In this document: piece after piece, positions 27,806 to 37,264 of the stretch
Numbering within the stretch: the first letter of the stretch is position 1
Layout: every line of letters begins with the position of its first letter
Origin: Streptomyces sp. YIM 121038
Lineage (GTDB): Bacteria > Actinomycetota > Actinomycetes > Streptomycetales > Streptomycetaceae
Direction: 5' to 3'
DNA: 64,000 bases
Assembly: GCF_006088715.1 (NCBI RefSeq)
Contig: NZ_CP030771.1
Span: 7,810,001 to 7,874,000 of the forward strand
Notes under the pieces: model-generated
What the model was told of the DNA's origin: nothing
The model's input: the letters and a program-made list of their open reading frames with translations, nothing else
Databases searched by the model: none
Program-made: the position numbers and the translations under genes

Positions 27806-28426
27806 ATGATGTACGAAGCGACCGGCCGCCTGCTGGTGACCCCGGTGGACAAGGGGGCGGCCACCCGGGTGCGCAGGCTGCGGGAGCTGGACCTCGGCGA
27901 GCGGCCCGAACCCGGGCTCGACACGTTCGCGGGCCGTCTCGCCCGGGTCATGGACGCCCCGTACGCCATGGTCAACTTCATCGGCGAGGAACGGCAGTTC
28001 TTCGCCGGGCTACACCGGACCGAGGGCGTGCCCCCCGAGCCCGGGGCGCTCGGGCTCGGGGTGAACGGGCTGGGCGAGGAGGCGGACGAGCCCGTGGTGC
28101 GGCCGTTCGCCGAGCGCCGTCTCGCGCGGGACCGCGGCTACTGCCCGCACGTGGTGGTGCGGGGCAAGGCGCTGGTCCTGGAGGACGTCCGCGACTACCC
28201 GCGGTTCGCGGGCAACCCGGTCGTCGACGAGTTCGGGGTCCGGTCCTATCTGGGCGCGCCCCTGATCGACCGGACCGGGATCGCGCTCGGCACGGTGTGC
28301 GTCCTCGACGTGGAGCCCCGGCCGTGGGGCCGGGCCGGGCTCGACACGATCAAGTCGATGGCGGCGGAGCTGGTGGACCGGATCCACCTGCGCGAGGCCG
28401 AGGGGGAGCCGGGCGCTCCCCTGTGA
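27806..28426 (+). CDS. GAF-domain protein, fifth gene of the conservon
   Basis: A 206-residue cytoplasmic sensor-like protein dominated by one GAF domain (about residues 35-195: YAMVNFIGEERQFFAGL, GYCPHVVVRGKALVLEDVRD, VRSYLGAPLIDRTGIALGTV). It starts 16 bases after cvnD behind GGAG, with two consecutive ATGs (27806, 27809). Such GAF proteins, or cytochromes P450, commonly end conservons, so it is probably an effector of CvnD. The ligand is unknown. Confidence 0.82.
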   Translation: MMYEATGRLLVTPVDKGAATRVRRLRELDLGERPEPGLDTFAGRLARVMDAPYAMVNFIGEERQFFAGLHRTEGVPPEPGALGLGVNGLGEEADEPVVRPFAERRLARDRGYCPHVVVRGKALVLEDVRDYPRFAGNPVVDEFGVRSYLGAPLIDRTGIALGTVCVLDVEPRPWGRAGLDTIKSMAAELVDRIHLREAEGEPGAPL

Positions 28427-28678
28427 CGCCCCCGGCGCCGCGCTGGGCGTGCCGACCCAGGAGACCGGCCGTCCGCGGCTTCGTCGTGGCTGGTCGCGCT
28501 CGCGCGGCGGCGCCGCACATCGGCACGGCCCCGCGCCCCTTGGGGGTGCTGCTCCCGGTGCCGGTCAAGTCGGCTTCCAGGGCGGTACGTTGACGATACA
28601 AGGACATGGTCATACCGTGCGAGGCCCCTGACGGAGACCCCCGCCGCCCGCGCGGGGCCCCACCGAAAGGCACACCGC

Positions 28679-29863
28679 ATGAGCGACCTCCGGCTCGGCG
28701 TCCTCGGCTACGGACTGCGCGGCCCGCTCGCCCGCACCGCCCACCGCCCCGGCGCGGGCGCCCGCGTCACCGCGCTCGCCGACCCCGACGAGGCCGCGCG
28801 GACCCGCGCGGCCCGCGACTTCCCGGGCCTGCGCACGACCGCGGACCCGCGCGAGGTCATCACGGCCCCGGACGTGGACGCCGTCCTCGTCCTCACCCCC
28901 GACCACACCCACGCGTCCCTCACCCGCGCGGTGCTGCACCAGGGCAAGCCGGTCTTCGTCGAGAAGCCCCTGGACGTGACCGTCGAGGCGAGCGACGCCA
29001 TCCTGCGGACCGCGTACGAGACCGGTACGCGCCTGTACGTGGGGCACAACATGCGCCACATGCCGGTCGTGCGGCTGATGCGGGACATCGTCGCGCGCGG
29101 CGAGATCGGGACCGTCAAGACGGTCTGGGTGCGGCACTTCGTGGGCTACGGAGGCGACTGGTACTTCAAGGACTGGCACGCCGAACGGCAGTACACCACC
29201 GGTCTGTTGCTCCAGAAGGCCGCCCACGACCTCGACGTCGTGCACTGGATCGCGGGCGGCTACACCCGGCAGGTCCAGGCGCTCGGCGACCTCATGGTCT
29301 ACGGCGACATCCCGCGCCGCCGCGCGCCGGGCGAGCCCAAGCCCGACGGCGGACCCGTCGAGGACGGCGCCTGGCCGCCGCGCGCCCAGCGGGACCTGAA
29401 CCCGGTGATCGACGTGGAGGACGTGTCCCTGGTCAACCTGCGCCTCGACAACGGCGTCCTCGCCGCCTACCAGCAGTGCCACTTCACCCCCGACTACTGG
29501 CGCAACTACACCGTCATCGGCGACGCGGGCCGCCTGGAGAACTTCGGCGACGGCCCCGGCGGCGTGGTCCGGGTGTGGAACGGCGGGCGCTCGCTCCACC
29601 GCGGCGAGGGCGACGCCGAGTACCCGATCGGGGGCTCCGTCGACGAGTCCGGGCACGGCGGCGCCGACCCGCTGATCATCGACGAGTTCCTGCGCTTCGC
29701 CCGCGAGGGCGGGCGCACCGACACCTCGCCGGTGGCCGCGCGCATGGCCGTCGCCGCAGGGGTGGGGGCCACCCGGTCGCTGCGGGACGGCGGCGGCCCG
29801 CGGGAGGTGCCGCCGCTCGACGCGGAGCTGATCGCGTACTTCGAACGGGGGCAGATCCGCTAG
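28679..29863 (+). CDS. Gfo/Idh/MocA-family oxidoreductase
   Basis: NAD(P)-dependent sugar-type oxidoreductase-family protein of 394 residues. The N-terminal Rossmann motif GVLGYGLRGPLART is slightly unusual (GxGxxG read as GYGLRG). The conserved EKPLDVT motif carries the catalytic-type Lys, and QKAAHDLDVVHWI supplies the His of the C-terminal domain. The specific sugar or inositol substrate is not readable. It is a monocistronic gene; the 252 bases before it hold no gene. Confidence 0.85.
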   Translation: MSDLRLGVLGYGLRGPLARTAHRPGAGARVTALADPDEAARTRAARDFPGLRTTADPREVITAPDVDAVLVLTPDHTHASLTRAVLHQGKPVFVEKPLDVTVEASDAILRTAYETGTRLYVGHNMRHMPVVRLMRDIVARGEIGTVKTVWVRHFVGYGGDWYFKDWHAERQYTTGLLLQKAAHDLDVVHWIAGGYTRQVQALGDLMVYGDIPRRRAPGEPKPDGGPVEDGAWPPRAQRDLNPVIDVEDVSLVNLRLDNGVLAAYQQCHFTPDYWRNYTVIGDAGRLENFGDGPGGVVRVWNGGRSLHRGEGDAEYPIGGSVDESGHGGADPLIIDEFLRFAREGGRTDTSPVAARMAVAAGVGATRSLRDGGGPREVPPLDAELIAYFERGQIR

Positions 29864-30044
29864 CGGCCGCGCGCCCCGGGACCGGCGGGAGGCTTGGTGC
29901 GCCCGGGGTCTGAAGGAAAGCTGCGGCCGCGGTTAAGAAATCCTCGATGGACCCGTGCCGTGACGTACGGAAGATTGCTGAGCGGATGTGGCCGGTGGGA
30001 TGCCGGTCAGCCACTTCCCTAGGTCGCATGACAGGAGCCGTCGC

Positions 30045-31073
30045 GTGAAGGCGCTGGTCAAGGAGAAAGCGGAGCCCGGGCTCCGTCTCATGGAGGTACC
30101 GGAGCCGGTCATCGGTCCCGGCGACGTCCTGATCAAGGTGCTGCGCACCGGGATCTGCGGGACCGACCTGCACATCCGGGCCTGGGACGGCTGGGCGCAG
30201 CAGGCGATCTCGGCGCCGCTGATCGTCGGGCACGAGTTCGTCGGCGAGGTCGTCGAGACCGGCCGGGACGTGGCGGACGTCAAGGCGGGCGACCTGGTCA
30301 GCGGCGAGGGCCACCTGGTGTGCGGCAAGTGCCGCAACTGTCTGGCCGGGCGGCGCCATCTGTGCCGGGCCACGGTCGGGCTCGGTGTGGGGCGCGACGG
30401 CGCGTTCGCGGAGTACGTCGCGCTGCCCGCGGGCAACGTGTGGGTGCACCGGGTGCCGGTGGACCTCGACATCGCGGCGATCTTCGACCCGTTCGGCAAC
30501 GCCGTGCACACCGCCCTGTCGTTCCCGCTGGTCGGCGAGGACGTGCTGATCACGGGGGCCGGGCCGATCGGTCTGATGGCCGCCGCCGTCGCGCGCCACG
30601 CGGGCGCCCGCAACGTCGTGGTCACCGACGTCAGCGAGGAGCGCCTGGTGCTCGCCCGCAAGGTCGGCGTCAGCCTCGCCCTCAACGTCGCCGACGCCAC
30701 CATCGCCGACGGCCAGCGCGAGCTGGGCCTGCGCGAGGGCTTCGACGTGGGCCTGGAGATGTCCGGCAACCCGCGCGCGATGCGCGACATGGTCGCCAAC
30801 ATGACCCACGGCGGCAAGATCGCCATGCTGGGCCTGCCCGCCGAGGAGTTCGCGGTCGACTGGGCGCGGATCGTCACCTCGATGATCACGATCAAGGGCA
30901 TCTACGGCCGCGAGATGTTCGAGACGTGGTACGCGATGTCGGTGCTCCTCGAGGGCGGCCTCGACCTCACGCCCGTCATCACCGGCCGCTACGGCCACCG
31001 CGACTTCCAGGAAGCCTTCGACGACGCGGCGAGCGGCCGCGGCGGCAAGGTCATCCTCGACTGGACCGTCTGA
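30045..31073 (+). CDS. tdh: L-threonine 3-dehydrogenase
   Basis: Zinc-dependent medium-chain dehydrogenase oxidising threonine to 2-amino-3-ketobutyrate. Visible motifs are GICGTDLHI (catalytic Cys), [10 protein letters not shown] (zinc His-Glu), the structural-zinc [15 protein letters not shown], and the NAD motif [12 protein letters not shown]. The GTG at 30045 follows ACAGGAGCC and gives 342 residues, the normal length. It pairs with kbl 48 bases downstream, which confirms the threonine rather than generic alcohol substrate. Confidence 0.93.
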   Translation: MKALVKEKAEPGLRLMEVPEPVIGPGDVLIKVLRTGICGTDLHIRAWDGWAQQAISAPLIVGHEFVGEVVETGRDVADVKAGDLVSGEGHLVCGKCRNCLAGRRHLCRATVGLGVGRDGAFAEYVALPAGNVWVHRVPVDLDIAAIFDPFGNAVHTALSFPLVGEDVLITGAGPIGLMAAAVARHAGARNVVVTDVSEERLVLARKVGVSLALNVADATIADGQRELGLREGFDVGLEMSGNPRAMRDMVANMTHGGKIAMLGLPAEEFAVDWARIVTSMITIKGIYGREMFETWYAMSVLLEGGLDLTPVITGRYGHRDFQEAFDDAASGRGGKVILDWTV

Positions 31074-31121
31074 CCCGGGCCCCGCCCGCCCACCTCCTCC
31101 GAACTCCCCAAGGACTCCTCG

Positions 31122-32330
31122 ATGTTCGACTCCGTACGCGACGACCTCGCCGCCACCCTCGACGAGATCCGCGCCGCAGGCCTGCACAAGCCCGAGCGGG
31201 TCATCGGCACCCCGCAGTCGGCGACCGTCGCCGTCACCGCCGGGGGCCGCCCCGGCGAGGTGCTGAACTTCTGCGCGAACAACTACCTCGGCCTCGCCGA
31301 CCACCCCGAGGTGATCGCCGCCGCCCACGAGGCGCTCGACCGCTGGGGCTACGGCATGGCCTCCGTGCGCTTCATCTGCGGCACCCAGGAGGTCCACAAG
31401 GAGCTGGAGGCGCGCCTGTCCGCGTTCCTCGGCCAGGAGGACACGATCCTGTACTCCTCCTGCTTCGACGCCAACGGCGGTGTCTTCGAGACGCTGCTCG
31501 GCCCCGAGGACGCGGTGATCTCCGACGCCCTCAACCACGCCTCGATCATCGACGGCATCCGGCTCTCCAAGGCCCGCCGCTTCCGCTACGCCAACCGCGA
31601 CATGGCCGACCTGGAGAAGCAGCTCAAGGAGGCCACCGAGGCCGGGGCCCGGCGCAAGCTCGTCGTCACCGACGGCGTGTTCTCCATGGACGGCTACGTC
31701 GCCCCGCTGGCGGACATCTGCGACCTCGCCGAGCGGTACGACGCCATGGTCATGGTCGACGACTCGCACGCCGTCGGCTTCGTCGGCCCCGGCGGCCGGG
31801 GCACCCCCGAGCTGCACGGCGTCATGGACCGCGTCGACATCATCACGGGCACCCTCGGCAAGGCGCTCGGCGGCGCCTCCGGCGGCTACGTCGCCGCGCG
31901 CGCCGAGATCGTCGCGCTGCTGCGCCAGCGCTCGCGCCCCTATCTGTTCTCCAACACGCTCGCCCCGGTGATCGCGGCGGCGTCCCTGAAGGTCCTCGAC
32001 CTCCTTGAGGCGGCCGGTGACCTGCGCGAACGCCTGGCGGCGAACACCCAGCTCTTCCGCTCCCGGATGACCGCCGAGGGCTTCGACGTGCTGCCCGGCG
32101 ACCACGCCATCGCGCCCGTCATGATCGGGGACGCGGCGAAGGCCGGGCGCATGGCCGAGCTGCTCCTGGAGCGCGGCGTGTACGTCATCGGCTTCTCCTA
32201 CCCGGTGGTGCCGCAGGGGCAGGCCCGGATCCGGGTGCAGCTGTCCGCGGCGCACTCCACGGCGGATGTGGACCGGGCCGTCGACGCGTTCGTCGCTGCG
32301 CGTGCTGAACTGGAGTCGGCCGGGGCCTAG
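31122..32330 (+). CDS. kbl: Glycine C-acetyltransferase (2-amino-3-ketobutyrate CoA ligase)
   Basis: PLP enzyme of the alpha-oxoamine synthase family that cleaves 2-amino-3-ketobutyrate with CoA to glycine and acetyl-CoA. Seen are [38 protein letters not shown] and the Schiff-base lysine in [13 protein letters not shown]. The 402-residue length fits. With tdh it forms the complete two-step threonine-to-glycine pathway. Confidence 0.95.
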   Translation: MFDSVRDDLAATLDEIRAAGLHKPERVIGTPQSATVAVTAGGRPGEVLNFCANNYLGLADHPEVIAAAHEALDRWGYGMASVRFICGTQEVHKELEARLSAFLGQEDTILYSSCFDANGGVFETLLGPEDAVISDALNHASIIDGIRLSKARRFRYANRDMADLEKQLKEATEAGARRKLVVTDGVFSMDGYVAPLADICDLAERYDAMVMVDDSHAVGFVGPGGRGTPELHGVMDRVDIITGTLGKALGGASGGYVAARAEIVALLRQRSRPYLFSNTLAPVIAAASLKVLDLLEAAGDLRERLAANTQLFRSRMTAEGFDVLPGDHAIAPVMIGDAAKAGRMAELLLERGVYVIGFSYPVVPQGQARIRVQLSAAHSTADVDRAVDAFVAARAELESAGA

Positions 32331-32342
32331 CGCCCCCGGGGC

Positions 32343-32371
32343 CCGGGCGGGGGCTTGTTCTCCCCGCCCGG
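32343..32371 (+). terminator. Terminator after tdh-kbl
   Basis: Perfect 10-bp arms CCGGGCGGGG (32343-32352) and CCCCGCCCGG (32362-32371) with a 9-base loop, 12 bases past the kbl stop. Confidence 0.65.
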
Positions 32372-32396
32372 CCGCCCCTTTCCATCGCGCTGCGCG

Positions 32397-32423
32397 CTCG
32401 TCCTCAAACGCCGGACGGGCTTG
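32397..32423. repeat. Intergenic repeat of the CTCAAACGCCGGACGGGC type
   Basis: The sequence around TCCTCAAACGCCGGACGGGC downstream of kbl matches, nearly base for base, the element in the inverted-repeat structure at 36123-36283 (there also as CGTCCGGCGTTTGAGGA). I recognise this as a common Streptomyces intergenic repeat that often lies past gene ends. Confidence 0.6.
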
Positions 32424-32508
32424 ATCGGTGCCCTGACGCGTGCGTCGTCGTGTGACGGGGCGCAGCGGTGGATCGTAGCGAGGGGTGGCGGGTGGGAGAA
32501 TCGGGGGC

Positions 32509-33414
32509 ATGATCGAAGCCCGGCGGTTGCACATCCTGCGCGCGGTGGCCGACCACGGCACCGTCACCGCCGCGGCCGCCGCCCTCTACCTCACCCCGTC
32601 CGCCGTGTCGCAGCAGCTCACCGCGCTCGAGCAGGAGACGGGGCACCGGCTCGTGGACCGCTCGGCCCGGGGGGTGCGGCTCACTCCCGCGGGCGAGATC
32701 CTGCTGACGCACACCAACGCCGTGCTCGCCCAACTGGAGCGGGCCGAGGCCGAGTTGGCCGCGTACAGCTCGGGCGCGGCGGGGACGGTGACGCTCGCGG
32801 CGTTCGCGACGGGCATCGGCCTGGTCGTGGCGCCCGCCCTGACCCGCCTCGCCGAGACCGCGCCCGGCATCCGGGTGCGCGTCCAGGACGCCGAGGGCGA
32901 CGCCAGCCTGCCGATGGTGCTCGACCGGCAGGTGGACGTGGCGGTGGCCGTGGAGTACCGCGGCGCGCCCGGTGCCGACGACCCGCGCCTGACGCGCGTA
33001 CCGCTGTACGCCGAGCCCTTCGACGCGGTGCTCCCCGAGACGCACCGGCTCGCCGGCGGCGGCCGGGTGCCGCTCGCCGACCTCGCCAAGGACGCGTGGA
33101 TCGGCCCCTTCCCCGGCAACCCCTGCCACGACGTGGTGGTCCTCGCCTGTGAGCAGGCCGGGTTCCAGCCGGTCATGGAGCATTCATCGGATGACTTCCG
33201 CGCGGTCGTCGCCCTGGCGTCGGCGGGAGCGGGGGTGGCCCTCGTGCCCCGCTCCGCCCTGCGGGGCATGGACCTGGCGGGGGTGGCGGTCCGGCCCGTG
33301 GACGGGGTCGCGCCCACGCGGCGGGTCTTCGCCGCCGTGCGCTGCGGCGCGGAGGCGCACCCGCTGATCGCGCCCGTCCTCGGCGCCCTGAAGGACGCGG
33401 CCGCCGAGGACTGA
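32509..33414 (+). CDS. LysR-family regulator
   Basis: A 301-residue LysR-type transcription factor. The N-terminal winged HTH (residues 1-60: RRLHILRAVADHGTVTAAA, then LTPSAVSQQLTALEQETG) is followed by a linker helix and a periplasmic-binding-protein-like effector domain. The ATG at 32509 follows CGGGGGC. It is not divergent from any gene; tdh-kbl lies upstream on the same strand behind a terminator, so its target is not evident here. Confidence 0.87.
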   Translation: MIEARRLHILRAVADHGTVTAAAAALYLTPSAVSQQLTALEQETGHRLVDRSARGVRLTPAGEILLTHTNAVLAQLERAEAELAAYSSGAAGTVTLAAFATGIGLVVAPALTRLAETAPGIRVRVQDAEGDASLPMVLDRQVDVAVAVEYRGAPGADDPRLTRVPLYAEPFDAVLPETHRLAGGGRVPLADLAKDAWIGPFPGNPCHDVVVLACEQAGFQPVMEHSSDDFRAVVALASAGAGVALVPRSALRGMDLAGVAVRPVDGVAPTRRVFAAVRCGAEAHPLIAPVLGALKDAAAED

Positions 33415-33487
33415 GGCGGTGGCCGCGCGGCTGCCGGACCGCCGACACCACGGCCACATCTCTCATATCTGGGATAGGGTCCCGAAC

Positions 33488-34066
33488 ATGGGAAACGATG
33501 ACATGGGGACCGCCGATGTCGACGCCCGGCTCGCCGCCCGCCTCGCCGAGCTGCGCTCCGCACACGGCTGGTCCCTGGGGGACCTCGCGGCCCGCAGCGG
33601 GGTGAGCCGCTCGACCCTGTCGCGTGCCGAGCGCGCGGAGATCAGCCCGACCGCGGCCCTCCTGAACCGGCTGTGCGCCGTCTACGGCCGCACCATGTCG
33701 CAGCTCCTCAGCGAGGTCGAGGAAACCCCCGCCCAGCTGGTCCGCGCGGCCGACCAGGCGGTGTGGACGGACCCCGCGTCCGGCTTCACGCGCCGGTCCG
33801 TCTCGCCGCCGCAGGCCGGGCTGCGCGGCGAGGTCGTCGACGCCACCCTCGCGCCGGGCGCCGACCTCGGCTACGACCGGCCGCCCGTGCCCGGTCTCGA
33901 ACAGCACCTCTGGGTCCTGGAGGGCGGCCTCGCCGTCACCGTGCGGGAGGTCACGCACACCCTCGCGGCGGGGGACTGCCTGCGCTTCCGGGTGTGGGGC
34001 GGCACGCGCTTCCGCTGCCTCGGCGAGCGGCCCGTACGGTACGCGCTCCTGGTGGTGGCGCCGTGA
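33488..34066 (+). CDS. XRE-family regulator with cupin domain
   Basis: A 192-residue regulator with an N-terminal HTH (about residues 14-70: LAELRSAHGWSLGDLAARSG, then VSRSTLSRAERAEISPT) and a C-terminal cupin (about 100-190: LWVLEGGLAVTV, LAAGDCLRF). It is a second XRE-cupin protein, shorter than the one beside the hopanoid operon. It overlaps the GNAT gene by 4 bases (GTGA), so the acetyltransferase is its probable partner. A GGGA-tAGGG-TCCC stretch just before the start could be its operator. Confidence 0.85.
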   Translation: MGNDDMGTADVDARLAARLAELRSAHGWSLGDLAARSGVSRSTLSRAERAEISPTAALLNRLCAVYGRTMSQLLSEVEETPAQLVRAADQAVWTDPASGFTRRSVSPPQAGLRGEVVDATLAPGADLGYDRPPVPGLEQHLWVLEGGLAVTVREVTHTLAAGDCLRFRVWGGTRFRCLGERPVRYALLVVAP

Positions 34067-34599
34067 CCACGGAGCTCGCCCTGGAGCGGCTGACGCCGGA
34101 GCGACTGGTCGCGCTCGCCGACGAGTTGGCCGGCCTGCTCGTCGACGCCGTGGAGGGCGGCGCCTCCGTCGGCTTCCTCGCCGGGCTCGACCCGCGGGAG
34201 GCCGCCCGCTGGTGGCGCGGCCGGGCCCCGGAGCTGGCCGCGGGCCGCCTGGAGACCTGGGTGGTCCACGACGGCGGTCGGCTCACCGGCACGGTCGGCC
34301 TGGCCCTCGCCGACAAGCCCAACGCCCGCCACCGCGCCGAACTCGTCAAGCTCCTCGTGCACCGCGACGCCCGGGGCAGGGGCCTCGGCCGGGCCCTGCT
34401 CGCCCTCGCCGAGCGGGAGGCGGCCCGCTCGGGCGTGACACTGCTGCTCCTGGACACTCGGACGGACAGCCCCGCCGAGTCCCTGTACGCCTCGTCCGGC
34501 TGGACCCGGCTCGGCGTCGTGCCGGACCACGCGGCCGACCCGCGGGGCGCGCTGAGCCCGACCACCTTCTTCTACAAACTCCTCGCCGCGGACGGGTAG
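34063..34599 (+). CDS. GNAT-family N-acetyltransferase
   Basis: A 178-residue GNAT enzyme using acetyl-CoA; acceptor unknown. The pyrophosphate-loop motif VHRDARGRGLGRALL (Q/RxxGxG/A type) and the C-terminal SLYASSGWTRLG strand-loop are intact. The GTG start overlaps the upstream XRE-cupin stop, so the pair is a two-gene operon with translational coupling. Confidence 0.86.
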   Translation: MTTELALERLTPERLVALADELAGLLVDAVEGGASVGFLAGLDPREAARWWRGRAPELAAGRLETWVVHDGGRLTGTVGLALADKPNARHRAELVKLLVHRDARGRGLGRALLALAEREAARSGVTLLLLDTRTDSPAESLYASSGWTRLGVVPDHAADPRGALSPTTFFYKLLAADG

Positions 34600-34695
34600 T
34601 CCGCCGCCGCCTCCCCGGGCGGCGGAGGGTTGGCGCCCCGCGCGCGGGGGGAGGCGTGGGCAGGACGCAGTCGCAGCCTGACAGGGAGCTCCTCG

Positions 34696-35697
34696 ATGCC
34701 GGACCACGACCACGCGCGCGTGACACCCGTGACCTACACCGCGGGGCTGCTGACCGCGCCGGACGGCGTACCCGTCGCCACGTACACCTGGCAGCCCCGC
34801 GACGGCAGGCCCCGCGCCTTCGTCCAGATCGCCCACGGCGCCGCCGAACACGCCCTGCGCTACGACCGGTTCGCCCGCCACCTCACCGCGCACGGCTACG
34901 GCGTGGTGGCCTCCGACCACCGGGGGCACGGGGCGACGGCCCAGGCCACGGGCGGCTACGGGGTCGCGGAGGCGGACCCCGGCGGCACGGCGGCGGGGGA
35001 GACATCCGATGACGGGCCCGACGCCTGGCGGGCGATCGTGGACGACCTCAAGGCCGTCGGCGACCAGGTCCGCAGCCTCCACCCCGGCACCCCCGTGGTG
35101 CTGTTCGGGCACAGCCTCGGCTCGATGCTCGCCCGGGACCACGCCCAGGAGTACCCCGACGGGCTCGCGGGCCTCATCCTGTCCGGCACGTTCCGCTCGC
35201 TGCCCGGCGCGGAGACCGAGTCGGCGCTCGCGCGGCTGCGGGCCGAGGTCGCCGCCGGCGGCCGGGCGGCCCGCTCGTCCTTCGTCCCGGAGCTGTTCGC
35301 CGCGTTCAACGACGCCCACCCGCACCGCACCGGCTTCGAGTGGCTCTCGCGGGACGCCGCCGAGGTCGACGCGTACGTCGCCGACGAGCGCTGCGGCTTC
35401 CCGTTCTCGGCGGGGCTCTCGCTGGACTGGGTGCGCGCCGTCCGCAAGATCAACGATCCGCGGCAGCTCGCCCGCATCCCCGCGGACCTGCCCGTCCACG
35501 TCGCCGTCGGCACGGAGGACCCCTGCAACCAGGGCATGACGCTCGTGTACGAGCTCCTGGAGGACCTCCGCTACGCGGGCGTGCGCGACCTCGGCTGGAA
35601 GGCGTACGAGGGCGCCAGGCACGAGATCCTGAACGAGACCGACCGGGACGAGGTGCAGCGGGACCTCACGGACTGGCTGGACGCGCGCGTGGGGTGA
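34696..35697 (+). CDS. Alpha/beta hydrolase, monoacylglycerol-lipase-like
   Basis: A 333-residue serine hydrolase. The early IAHGAAEHALRYDRFARHL carries the oxyanion-hole HGAAEH typical of Hydrolase_4/monoacylglycerol lipase proteins. The nucleophile elbow is GHSLGSM, a late Asp lies in VGTEDPCNQG and the His in YEGARHEILNE. ATG 34696 follows ACAGGGAG. Cytoplasmic, substrate likely a lipid ester (family inference). Confidence 0.86.
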   Translation: MPDHDHARVTPVTYTAGLLTAPDGVPVATYTWQPRDGRPRAFVQIAHGAAEHALRYDRFARHLTAHGYGVVASDHRGHGATAQATGGYGVAEADPGGTAAGETSDDGPDAWRAIVDDLKAVGDQVRSLHPGTPVVLFGHSLGSMLARDHAQEYPDGLAGLILSGTFRSLPGAETESALARLRAEVAAGGRAARSSFVPELFAAFNDAHPHRTGFEWLSRDAAEVDAYVADERCGFPFSAGLSLDWVRAVRKINDPRQLARIPADLPVHVAVGTEDPCNQGMTLVYELLEDLRYAGVRDLGWKAYEGARHEILNETDRDEVQRDLTDWLDARVG

Positions 35698-35746
35698 GGG
35701 CGGCCTCGGCGGGTGGCTGTCAGTGGCGTTGGCTACCGTTCGGTCC

Positions 35747-36100
35747 ATGGTCAACGCCGACGACGTACGCCGCACCGCCCTCGCTCTGCCGGACACGACG
35801 GAGAAGATCGCCTGGAGCATGCCGACCTTCCGGGTCGCGGGCAAGATGTTCGCCACGCTCCCCGAGGACGAGACGTCCATCGCCGTGCGCTGCCCGAAGG
35901 TGGAGCGGGACGAGCTGGTGCTCGCGGAGCCCGAGAAGTTCTGGATCGCCGAGCACGAGGCGGCCTTCGCGTGGGTGCGGGTGCGGCTCGCCGCGCTCGA
36001 CGCGCCGGAGCTGGGGGACATCCTCGCCGACTCCTGGCGCCAGGCCGCGCCCACGCGCCTCCTCGAGGCGCACCCGGGGCTGGGCGTACCGGCCGAGTAG
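35747..36100 (+). CDS. MmcQ/YjbR-family protein
   Basis: A 117-residue protein of the MmcQ/YjbR family (DUF419), a small alpha/beta fold with a CyaY-like appearance. Seen are ALALPDTTEKIAWSMPTFRV, KMFATLPEDE and EHEAAFAWVRVRL. Function not established; DNA-binding-like roles have been proposed for the family. The stop is followed by a 161-bp nested inverted repeat. Confidence 0.82.
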   Translation: MVNADDVRRTALALPDTTEKIAWSMPTFRVAGKMFATLPEDETSIAVRCPKVERDELVLAEPEKFWIAEHEAAFAWVRVRLAALDAPELGDILADSWRQAAPTRLLEAHPGLGVPAE

Positions 36101-36122
36101 CCCCTCACGGGTGTGCCCCAGG

Positions 36123-36283
36123 CCCGCCCCTTCCCGATTCCTGGGGGCTCCGCCCCCAGACCCCCGCTCCTCAAACGCCGGAGGGGCTGGATCTTTCAGC
36201 CCGTCCGGCGTTTGAGGACGAGGCGCGAAGCGCCGAAAAGCGGGGGCACGGGGGCGGCAGCCCCCGGATCGGGAAGGGGCGGG
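36123..36283. repeat. 161-bp nested inverted repeat between convergent genes (bidirectional terminator/REP-like)
   Basis: Outer arms CCCGCCCCTTCCCGAT (36123-36138) and ATCGGGAAGGGGCGGG (36268-36283) are a perfect 16-bp inverted repeat. Within them GGGGGCT/AGCCCCC, CCCCCGC/GCGGGGG and CCTCAAACGCCGG/CCGGCGTTTGAGG nest in matching order, so almost the whole stretch can fold as one long interrupted hairpin. It fills the space between the MmcQ stop and the transketolase stop and ends one base before the latter. It shares its core with the repeat at 32397-32423. Confidence 0.75.
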
Positions 36284-37213
36284 TCAGGGGCGCCCCGCGC
36301 GGAGGAAGCCGGTGACGCGGGCGCGCAGGGAGGCCGGGTCCAGGCCGTGGGCGCGGAGGTGCTCCTCCTGGCGGCCGTAGCGCCGCAGCTCCGCCCGGCC
36401 GACGCCGAGCCCCAGGACCCGGTGCGGCACGTCGACGAGCGCGTCGTTCGCGGCGGCCGTGGACGTCCCGGCGAGATACGGCTCGACGAGGACGACGTCG
36501 GCCGCGGTGCCCGCCCCGACGGCCCGGCGCAGCGCGTCCCCGTCGAAGGGCCGCACCGTCGTCGCGTACAGGACGGTGACGTCCAGGCCCTCCGTCGCCG
36601 CGAGGACGTGGTCGAGCAGCGGGCCGACGGCGACGACGACGCCCCCGCGCCCCTCGCGCACGGTGAGGAAGCGCCTGCCGTCCACGGGCATCGGCGCCCC
36701 GTTGGACTGCGTGGACAGCCGTACGTACGCCTTGTCGTCCGCGGGCGCCGCCCCGGCCCCCGGGCCCACGGCGTGCCGCAGGAGCACCTCGGCCTCGTCC
36801 GGGTGACCCGGGACGTGCACGGCCCAGCCGTCCAGGGTGTCGAGGACCCCGACGTCGCCCGGCGCCATGTGCGTGAAGCCGCCCTCGGGCCAGTCGAAGG
36901 ACGCCGCCGCGCTGACGAGCACCCCGCCCACGCCCTGGTGCCCGAAGTCGAGCTTGATCTGTTCGAAGGGCCGCTCCACGAGGAAGCTCGCGAAGGTGTG
37001 CACGACGGGCCTCAGCCCCGCGAGCGCCAGGCCCGCGCCGGCGCCCACCAGCAGCTGTTCGCGGATCCCGACGTTGATCACCCGGTCCGGGTGCGCGCGC
37101 ATCGCGTCCTTGAAGGCGTCGACGCCGATCTCGGCGAGGACTACGGCGACGCGCGGGTCCTCGTCGAGCAGCCGGGACATGACGGGGGCGAAGCGGTCTC
37201 GCATGGTGTCCAT
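36284..37213 (-). CDS. Transketolase, C-terminal subunit
   Basis: A 309-residue protein containing the pyrimidine-binding and C-terminal domains of transketolase. The catalytic-type Glu motif appears as INVGIREQLLVGAGAGLALAG. It must work with the separately encoded N-terminal subunit 51 bases upstream (37265-37987). Split transketolases of this kind are common in bacteria; whether the substrate is the standard pentose phosphates or a special sugar is not readable. Confidence 0.87.
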   Translation of the reverse strand: MDTMRDRFAPVMSRLLDEDPRVAVVLAEIGVDAFKDAMRAHPDRVINVGIREQLLVGAGAGLALAGLRPVVHTFASFLVERPFEQIKLDFGHQGVGGVLVSAAASFDWPEGGFTHMAPGDVGVLDTLDGWAVHVPGHPDEAEVLLRHAVGPGAGAAPADDKAYVRLSTQSNGAPMPVDGRRFLTVREGRGGVVVAVGPLLDHVLAATEGLDVTVLYATTVRPFDGDALRRAVGAGTAADVVLVEPYLAGTSTAAANDALVDVPHRVLGLGVGRAELRRYGRQEEHLRAHGLDPASLRARVTGFLRAGRP

Positions 37214-37264
37214 GGGGGAGGGTCCTTCCGGGAGGAGGCGGGTGCGGGACGGTGGCGCGGGGGG

